NCBI GenBank assembly: GCA_016647705.1
Contig: CM028326.1
Location: 16,617,901-16,681,900, forward strand
Length of the DNA stretch: 64,000 nt
Reading direction: 5' to 3'
Origin: Eucommia ulmoides
Lineage: Eukaryota > Streptophyta > Magnoliopsida > Garryales > Eucommiaceae
Below, piece by piece: positions 56,682 through 64,000 of the stretch. A program made the position numbers and the translations under genes. Numbering within the stretch: position 1 is the stretch's first letter; the number at the start of each line of letters is the position of its first letter. The notes beneath the pieces were generated by a model that was not told the DNA's origin, ran no database searches, and saw only the letters and a list, made by a program, of their open reading frames with translations.

Positions 56682-56957
56682 CTTATAATTCATTTAAAAA
56701 ACAAGAGAGAGAAAAACTTATTTTACTAAAAATTAAAAGTTAAAGCTCGCTAAATTAAACCTTAGGGGTTATCTTTATTAAATCATCGATATTTGATAAG
56801 AGATAATACTAGATAACATTTTAAATAAAAAATGAAAACAAAATAAAATTTCTTTTCTATTTTCTTTCAAAAAAGACAAAAAAAAAAAAAAAAAAAAGCT
56901 TTCTTTTTATTTATTAATAAAAATGAAATAAAAAGTAAAAAAAAAAAAAATTCTCTT

Positions 56958-57008
<51 letters not shown>

Positions 57009-57076
57009 TTTTATTTAAAAAATGAAATTTAAAAAAAAAAAAGGAAATTAAAAAAATAATAATTAAAAAAAAAAAA

Positions 57077-57100
57077 GAAGAAGAAGAAGAAGAAGAAGAA
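57077..57100. repeat. GAA trinucleotide microsatellite
   Basis: About eight AGA units in an A-rich stretch. Confidence 0.85.
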
Positions 57101-57558
57101 ATTTTGGAAAAATAGAAAAGAAGAAAAAAAGGATTTTTTTTTTTTGAAAAATAAGATATTTCAAAATCAAATAAAATATTCGAACTTAAATTCTGATTGT
57201 ACTTAATTGGATAAGGTATCGTTTTCGAACGGACGTCTTGGGGTGCCTATCACGTTTTCCGAGCGTAACTGACTCTCTCGAACCCTTTAAAAAAAATGAA
57301 TTTCTGGTCGGACCGTGATTTTTGGAGTCAAAATTTTATTTAACCCATTTTTTCAATTTTTTAAAAAAAATCCAGTAATCTAGCACACCATTTAAATTCA
57401 ATGTGAGGCGACGATTCTTTTTTTTTTTTTTTTAAATTGGCTTAAGTTATATAATGAGAAAACCGACGCTTTCAAAGTCCCTATCTTTCATATTTTTCAA
57501 AAAAACAAAGAAACATATATATTTATTATTTCTATTTTAAAAAATTGAGGTACATCAG

Positions 57559-57574
57559 TTGGCGACTCCACTCA
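57559..57574 (+). other. Primer binding site of the Ogre/Tat-like element
   Basis: TTGGCGACTCCACTCA directly after the LTR end. Ogre/Tat elements use this TGGCGACTCC type of site (tRNA-Arg). Confidence 0.8.
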
Positions 57575-57847
57575 GGACATTTTTAGAGGGTCAAGTCTAC
57601 AATATCCAAATAAGTCCAAAAAATCTAATTCGAATGTTATATTTTATTTTGTAATCTCTTCATTTTTTTATTTGTAAATAAGTATGTGTTTGTGTGTGTT
57701 GGGTTTTATTTTATTTTTGTGATGTATATACTTGTTTCCCTTTCCCCATATTATTTTTGTACATATATCTGCTTTCTTATTTCTTGTGTTTGTTCCCCGC
57801 TCAAAAGTTTGATCTTCACCCATAGTAGAACTCAGAACCATTCTAAA

Positions 57848-58312
57848 ATGACATCCGAAAGCAATCCCCGATCGTATCGCGCGAGGATGTCATTTCCCAG
57901 AAAAATGATCATTAGACAAGCATTGAATACCGAAGCCCAGAAGCCTAATCAACCTAACACTAATAAAAAGTCCTGAGTACCTGATCTAGAGGCTCATTTT
58001 TATATTCACAAGCATGCTCCATCAGAGTGCACCCACCTCAAGTTTAAACGACCCAACAACCAGTTGTTGACCAGGTATATCAAATTAATCGTTAACATCG
58101 ATGGAGATCGACACACTAAGCAGACAATTTAACCACATCTCTGATTTGAGACATGTCAAAGCCAATTGCGGGATGATCAAAGCATTAGTTGGACATTGGC
58201 TTCCAGAGGCCTCTTATTTTTGGTTTGGCACGATAGAGTTGATCTCTTGTCTTGAGGAGATGGCACAATTCTCACAAAAATCATGTGGCCCAATCTTGTT
58301 TTATTATATAAA
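57848..58312 (+). pseudogene. N-terminal gag fragment of the Ogre/Tat-like element
   Basis: A 43-codon start (MTSESNPRSYRARMSFPRK) ends at a stop at 57974-57976. Reading then resumes in another frame at 58101-58312 with TLSRQFNHISDL, MIKALVGHWLPEASYFWFG and ELISCLEEMAQ. This is similar to the DUF7745-type N-terminal part of Ogre gag. The sequence is cut at 58313 by a Helitron-like end, and no pol follows. Confidence 0.65.
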
Positions 58313-58350
58313 CTAGCGTATGACCGGTACCTAAAGGTACGACTGTATAC
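58313..58350 (-). mobile_element. Helitron-like 3' terminus
   Basis: Read on the minus strand it has a GTACC/GGTAC hairpin followed by CATACGCTAG, with host A next to CTAG. It matches the end of the Helitron at 41330 in layout and sequence (CTARCGTAT, then a hairpin with loop TAAA). The 5' end of this copy was not located. Confidence 0.55.
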
Positions 58351-58359
58351 AAAAAATTG

Positions 58360-59788
58360 AACTTAGTTTAAAATTATTTTTTTAATTTAATATTTATAAA
58401 TTAATATTTTAATATTATTAATTTTACATCCATATATTATTTCTATTTCTTTCGCAAATTTAATATCCATATATTTTGTATATTATATTTTCGGATCTTT
58501 ATATTATTTCTTTAATTTAATTTTTGTAAATTTAATATTTTGCTATTATCCCAAAGTTTAATATTCACATATTATTTCTATAATTTTTATAAATTTAATG
58601 TCCATAATTTAGGTCTATTGTGTTTTCTGTTTTTTAGATACATATATTTTTAATTTAATTTTTATAAATTTAATATTTCAGTATTATTATTAAATTTAAT
58701 TATATTATGCTCATAATTTTTGTAAATTAAATGTCTATAATTTTCATATATTATGTTTTCTCTTTTATATTATTTATTTAATTTCATTTTTTTAAATTTG
58801 ATGTTTATGTATTATAACTAAATTTAATGTCCATATAATATTTATAAAAGTTTGGTAAATTTATTGTCCATAACTTTCGTGTTTATATTTTCTCTTTTAT
58901 ACTATTTTTTAATTTAATTTCTGTAAATTTAATGTGCATATATTATTTTTATAATTTTGGTGAAGTTAATGTCCCTAATATATGTATATTATATTTATTT
59001 TATTTTATATTATTTTTTTAATTTAATGTTTATAAATTTAACGTTGCATCATTTTTAAATTTAATATCCATATATTATTTTTATAATTTTCATAAATTAA
59101 AGTCCAATATATTTTCTATTTCGTAATATTTATTTAATTTAATTTTCATAAATTTAATATTTTAATATTATTAATAAATTTAATAATATTATATTTAATG
59201 TTTTATAAATTTAATATTTCAACATTTTTTTGTAAATTTACTGTCGATTCTGTATATTATAATTTCTCTTCTATCTAATTTCTTTAGTTTAATTTTTATG
59301 AATTTAATATTTCAAAATTATTAATAAATTTAATGTCCATAAACTACTATAATTTTTCATCCGAGATTTTTTTATATTGTTTTTTTCTTTTACATTATTT
59401 TTTTTTTAAATTTAATTCTTATAAATTTAATATTTCAGTATTATTACTATATTCAATATTCAATGTGCACATATTACTATCCTAGATTTCTGTATATTAT
59501 ATTCTCTTTTATATTATTTTTTAATTTAAGTTTTGTACATTTAATATTTCAGTATTAGTACTAAATTCGATATACATATATTATTTCTATAAGTTTTATA
59601 AATTTAATATTGCTATTATTACAAATTTTAATATGCAATATTTAGTATCCGATATATTATTTCTAAATTTTTTGTAAATTTAATGTACATAATTTTCGTA
59701 TATTATATTTTTTCTTTTATTTAATTTTCATAAATTTAATGTTTTAGTACTATTACTAAATTTTAATATCCATATATTATTTTTATAG

Positions 59789-59790
<2 letters not shown>
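58360..59790. repeat. Degenerate AT-rich repeat array
   Basis: About 1.4 kb in which words such as AATTTAATTTTTATAAATTTAA, TATTTCAGTATTATTA, TAATGTCCATATATTATTT and TATATTATATTTTCTCTTTTAT recur in similar order, with an irregular period of roughly 80-130 bp. No coding signal. Confidence 0.65.

Positions 59791-59857
<67 letters not shown>
59791..59857. repeat. TA dinucleotide microsatellite
   Basis: About 33 TA units; the longest in the window. Confidence 0.95.
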
Positions 59858-59858
<1 letters not shown>

Positions 59859-60215
59859 CATATTCTCTCTCTTCAATTATACAACAATATATATTCTCTC
59901 CCCTCAATTATGTATAAGATATATAAGATTAAACATAAATATAAAAAGTAGATTAATCATGATCGTTCTTTATTTTTAGAGAAAAAGAACGGTTAAGGTT
60001 TATTTAGAGGGTTTATGTACGTCATGTTCTTTTACATAGATATATAAGAATATTAATGTTGTAACCAAACAAGTTTATTGTATTTTTTATTTTTTTTTAA
60101 CTTATAAAATAATTTAAGAATAAACATCATCACCAAATACATTTTTGTTTGAATGGAAATCTAATTTTCATTTCTTTTAAGTGTATAAAGGAAACTTAAT
60201 CAACCGCCACCTTAA

Positions 60216-60590
60216 TTAAACAAGAAGTGATTCTTGTTTGGAAAATGCCAATCATTTGTTCATGTCTTGTAGCTGGGCTTGGGAAAGGGAGAAGAGGGGG
60301 GACATTGTCTTGGTGGGGCGTTGCTTTTTGTTTTCCAAAAAATATAAATCTCTTTTACTTGTCTTGGTATGGTCTATCTTCTAGTGATTTTCATAGATTG
60401 ATTAGGGATTCTCTTCCTTGCGCCACATTTTGGACTATGTGGAACGAGATGATTTTCCAATCCAAGAAACTAGAGCCACCTGAGGTAGTTTGATTAATGA
60501 AAGTAAGGGTTGCTTTTTGTGTAATGGTCCGGTTTTCCAGAGCCGTCACGCGGTTTCTCCCCTTGAAGAATTTACACTAACACCGAATGA
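60216..60590 (+). pseudogene. LINE ORF2 zinc-binding (zf-RVT) region, fragment
   Basis: Reads ENANHLFMSCSWAWE, the typical HLFxxC zinc block after the reverse transcriptase, then LCATFWTMWNEMIFQ-like sequence (60227-60493). After a stop it continues LMKVRVAFWCNG. Upstream RT is missing. Frame changes and stops are present. It continues, after an insert, at 62165. Confidence 0.7.
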
Positions 60591-62160
60591 CCATTTTTTT
60601 ACAACGGTAAATAATCAATATAATTATTTCAAATTCAAATATAAATATAATTGAAATACCATTATAAATTTCATTATAATTTATCAAAGCAATTTCATTA
60701 TAATTTATCAGTGGAATTTTCATTATAATTCAAACAATAGCATTTTCATTATAATTTAAACAGTGGCATTTCAAATTTCAATTCTGTGGCTCCAAGTCCT
60801 TGATACCGAAACACCACCTATAGTGGACTTTTACAAATTCATTTATAATTATAGTTATTGGAATTATTACAATTATTACAAATTCAATTGATTTATAAAT
60901 ACAATTATAATTTTTATTTATAATAAATGCAAATTTTACAATTAAAAGTTCAAATATGCGTAATTTCGTTATCACCGGCAATTGGATTATAATTGCTTGA
61001 ACCATTAAGCATATTAATTGCTTAATGGTTAATGAAACTGTACGATTATAAATTGCTTGATATGTTGGATTATAATTGCTTAGCTATTAAGCATATTAAT
61101 AGCCTAATTGTGTAATTGCTTAAATTATAGTCACAGAGTGATTAATATGGTGGCATGGTGATAATTGCTAAATATGTTGGCATGTTTGAAAAGTGACTAT
61201 AATCAATATTTGCTTGATATGTTGAACAGTTTCCGAATTTATAATCACCCGCAATTGGATTATAATTGGTTAATTACAAATTGTTTAATCATAATCTGAG
61301 AAATTTTATAACTATGGTCACAGTTATAATTATCAATTTAAATTTTACAATACGATGACAAGAATTATACTCAATTTATCGAGTCAATTTTTACAACGGT
61401 AAATATTAACTACAATTACTATAAATAGAATAGAAATTCAACTAAAATTCCTATCGCCGTTTCGTTCTCATTGGTCTTGCAATCAAAACTATGGGATTGT
61501 GAGTCAACGCGCAGTAGAATTTCAACTTTCTAATACATTTATCTAATTAATACGACAAATAAAACACATAGGCACGATTTTCACATAAATACAATTATTT
61601 CATGGAGATTAACAACTATAATCCGACGATAATAATAATATAAATCTCATAATAGAGAAATTAAATAAGTTAAAAATTCTAACTGAAATATGAAGCCGAA
61701 GTATTTGAAATATATAATACCATCCCCTATTTTTATATATTACTTGTGTATATATATATATGTGTGTGTTCCTCTTCAGTTTCCACTGATAATAGATTCC
61801 TTTCTCTTGATCACTTAAGCTTAGATTTTATTATTATGTTCTTATTATTAATTTATTATTACTATTATTGATATCATTACCCCTAAACAGGTGTCATATG
61901 TATATATAGACATGAGTATGATGAACATGTGGTCACAAAATTTCCTTTTTCTTTTTCATGGCCATAAACCGTTTGCTTAGTTATTAAGATTTAAAAAATT
62001 GTATTTAACACCCAATAATAATATTAAACCCAATAATTACACTAATTTTCTTAAAATTATTAAATATTTATTATAAATTTCATAATATACAAAACAAGCC
62101 AAAAATATTAAACTTATACAAAATAATATTTTTTTCAAAATACAGACTTTCGGCGTATCA
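60591..62160. other. AT-rich insert splitting the LINE, with repeated words
   Basis: TTTTTACAACGGTAAATA occurs near 60596 and 61389. TTTCATTATAATTTA recurs at 60670-60765. AACCATTAAGCA and TGCTTAATGGTT form a perfect 12-bp dyad at about 61001-61031. No gene and no clear transposon ends were found. Confidence 0.5.
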
Positions 62161-62164
62161 CACT

Positions 62165-62722
62165 TTGGTCCTTGCTAAGAGACTGGAACTTGGGTACTCG
62201 GTTAGAGATTTCTTTCTATTGATTGAAGGTCTTAGATCTCATATAATTCTCAAAAAACCTAGGCCTCAAGTGCCTTGGTTCTCTCCTGGTGAAGGCGAGC
62301 TGAAATTTAATGTAAATAGGTCCTCACTAGGGGAATTAGGCATAGGGGGAGTTCTTCGAAACTCCATTGGAAACACCATTACTATCGTTTTCGAATTTGT
62401 TGGGGTCATGGATTCCAATCAAGAGGAAGCGTTGGCTATTTTGAGAGCGGTCGAATTATTTCACTCCTCCCAATTCAGGTGCTCATTCTTACTCACCGTA
62501 GAGAGTGACTCTCTTCTCACAACTTCCTGGTTCTTAGGTAAGTCTTCTTTTCCCTGGAAGTTAAGAGCCATCTTCCATAGGTACTTAAATTTAGCTAGGG
62601 CGTGTTTGGGAATTAAAGTGGTCCACACTCTTAGATAGGCTAACTTCGTAGTTGACAAGTTAGCAAAATTCGAAGCTCAAGAGAGAGAAAAAGTGTGTGA
62701 ATGGTTCCTAGAAAACTGCTGA
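62165..62722 (+). pseudogene. LINE ORF2 C-terminal RNase H domain, fragment
   Basis: RNase H (RVT_3 type) is read from GELKFNVNRSSLGELGIGGV, NSIGNT, NQEEALAILRAVELF and TVESDSLLTTSWF to ACLGIKVVHTLR. A stop at 62636-62638 is followed in frame by VVDKLAKFEAQEREK. The first catalytic Asp (FNVDG in relatives) is Asn here. The start at 62165 is not a real initiation site. Together with 60216-60590 this is the end of one LINE ORF2. Confidence 0.8.
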
Positions 62723-64000
62723 TTTTTTATTTTTATTTTTATTTTTATGTTTTTTTGAGTTGTTGGTCTCTTTCACAGTTTTGCTTTTTGGTCAGGTGTT
62801 GGACCAAAAAGTTGCGGGTGCAACTTACGGCAAATGTTCATTCGAAGCAATTCAACTTGAGCAACTCTTTTGGGATCCTCCCATTGGTTGGTATGTTGTC
62901 AAGAATCTTTGGGGCATTGGGTTTTGCCACATTGAATTTGTGTTACTGAGTGGGCTTCCTGTTGCTTTTTTGCCAGTTCTTTTGCGCAACAGTCATTGGT
63001 GTCTTATTTCTACTAGACGAGTAGAGAGGCTCCAACCCAGAGCAGGGGCCAACCATTTCTTGCCGGTAGCTACATTTTCAATGATCCTTAGCTTTTTGCA
63101 TGTTTAGGAATAGAGCCCAGCCCTTATGGGATTGGTGCTTGGGTAGTCATAGTATTTTGCTGTTTGTTTCGGGACTCCTTTCAGTGCAGGTACTATTTTT
63201 CCCTCCTGTTGTCATTTGTTTGGCTAGGCACTATATGTTCTTTTCTGCAAGTAAGCCCAAGAAGGCTGTTTTGCCCTCTTGTTGTGGAAATTGCCACAGT
63301 CTTTTCGAGTATCGAGGACTGGAGTCTTATCTCTATCTTCCCTCTTCCCCACTGGGGAGTTGTAATATTGACGGTCAAGTTCCAGTTGTTTTCTTGCGCT
63401 ATACCAATCTATTCAAGTAAATTTCTCTATCTTTGATCACTCACAGGTAGCACTGCCGATTCAGAATTTGGGTTCATTTCATAGGTGTTTGGCCACTTAA
63501 TAGTGAGGTGAGAGAGTTTTGCTCTCCCCATAGGGCTGCCCCCCATTCAGTTGTGAGTGTTGAGTGATCTTCCGCGTGGCTCGGGTCCAAGAATCTTCTT
63601 ATTTATTGTTTGAAGTTTGTGCTAAAAATAGGGGATTGCAACCCTATATATTCTGTAAAATATTTAACAGATTTTTTACTCCAAGAACTTTGTCCCCAAT
63701 GCTTGTGAAAGGGAAGTTAGTTTTGTGCTTGACAACAATCACTTATTGGGCCTTGAAGTGAGCTGGTGGTGAAACTGCCATTTTAGGTAGTAAAGCATCT
63801 AGCTCCTCCGGTGGTGCCAAGTTTTAGTTGTGAGAGGCACGCGGTTTCATTTTCGTTGCTCAAATTCTTCGTGGTATGGATTAATGGCATGAAGATTAAG
63901 AGTTCCTAGCAAGTAGTTGGTCTAATTATTTTCCCGTTTGTGGATTTTTCTCTTCCAAGTGCTCTGTCTCTATCAAGAAGATGCAATTTTGTTGTTGTCC
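62723..64000. other. Region after the LINE: T-rich, with no recognisable gene
   Basis: Starts with TTTTTATTTTTA repeats. It then has GC-normal sequence with several overlapping plus-strand frames (62760-63107, 63100-63420), none with a domain I recognise. Words such as GGGAGTTGTAATATTGACGG hint at another LINE-type RNase H remnant near 63350, but this is weak. Confidence 0.35.

Larger units (their letters stand above)
53570..57557 (+). repeat. LTR of an Ogre/Tat-like Ty3/gypsy element (left boundary uncertain)
   Basis: The right end ACATCA at 57557 is followed by an Arg-tRNA-type primer site. Near the end, GGGGTGCCTATCACGTTTTC and the word CTGACTCTCTCGAACCC (57240-57287) match the usual late LTR signature of Ogre/Tat elements. 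The region is AT-rich with long homopolymers (for example A runs at 56880-57006). I could not fix the left end; it may lie anywhere from about 53400 to 54440. A hAT element interrupts it at 55840-56681. Confidence 0.6.

Noticed and set aside
63164..63436. 90-codon ORF as a host gene
   Set aside because: It overlaps another frame of similar length, lacks domains, and follows a decayed LINE. Only a vague LINE-like word was seen.

Overview
The window comes from a nuclear genome of a flowering plant, most likely a eudicot. The evidence is an intronless cytosolic sulfotransferase gene, a phytocystatin pseudogene, and plant-type transposable elements of almost every major class. I do not name a species. 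Only one host gene looks intact, the sulfotransferase at 19758-20696 (+). Nearly everything else is transposable-element DNA in nested layers, plus AT-rich sequence with no visible gene.

Layout. 1-7927: a Tekay/Del-like Ty3/gypsy chromovirus on the minus strand, with gag, protease, RT, RNase H, integrase and chromodomain all broken by stop codons. Its 5' LTR is complete (5271-7927) and its 3' LTR is cut by the window edge. 7928-14289: AT-rich intergenic DNA with microsatellites, palindromes, a LINE 3' tail and a small unidentified ORF. 14290-19215: two diverged long direct repeats, probably the LTRs of an old non-coding element. Between them sits a solo LTR of the Tekay family (15403-17875, target duplication GTAGG). 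19694-20696: the sulfotransferase and its TATA box. 21876-23297: a CACTA terminus and a gypsy LTR remnant. 25407-45397: one Reina-like chromovirus, target duplication CACAA on both sides, expanded from about 5.5 kb to 20 kb by later insertions. These are a second Tekay solo LTR (26368-29154, target duplication GGTAC), two fold-back elements (30025-32920 and 34973-35839), and a truncated CACTA element (about 36510-44436). The CACTA copy itself contains a Helitron (41330-44179).

45596-52063 is a recent, nearly intact Ty1/copia element. It carries one extra C in a C run and one nonsense codon. 52278-52568 is a phytocystatin pseudogene with two nonsense codons. About 53570-58312 is an Ogre/Tat-like gypsy LTR, primer site and gag fragment, with a non-autonomous hAT element (55840-56681, 8-bp target duplication) inside the LTR. 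58313 starts a second Helitron-like terminus followed by an AT-rich repeat field. 60216-62700 is a LINE ORF2 C-terminal fragment split by a 1.6 kb AT-rich insert.

The most interesting signals lie in non-coding TE structure. The three Tekay LTRs carry, at the same site, arrays of different tandem repeats whose units can all fold into hairpins. A GC-rich palindromic motif centred on CCTAGG is shared by the Tekay solo LTRs and the otherwise unrelated fold-back elements. The Helitron carries a gene fragment with canonical splice sites. All calls come from reading the sequence by eye; no alignment or database search was run.
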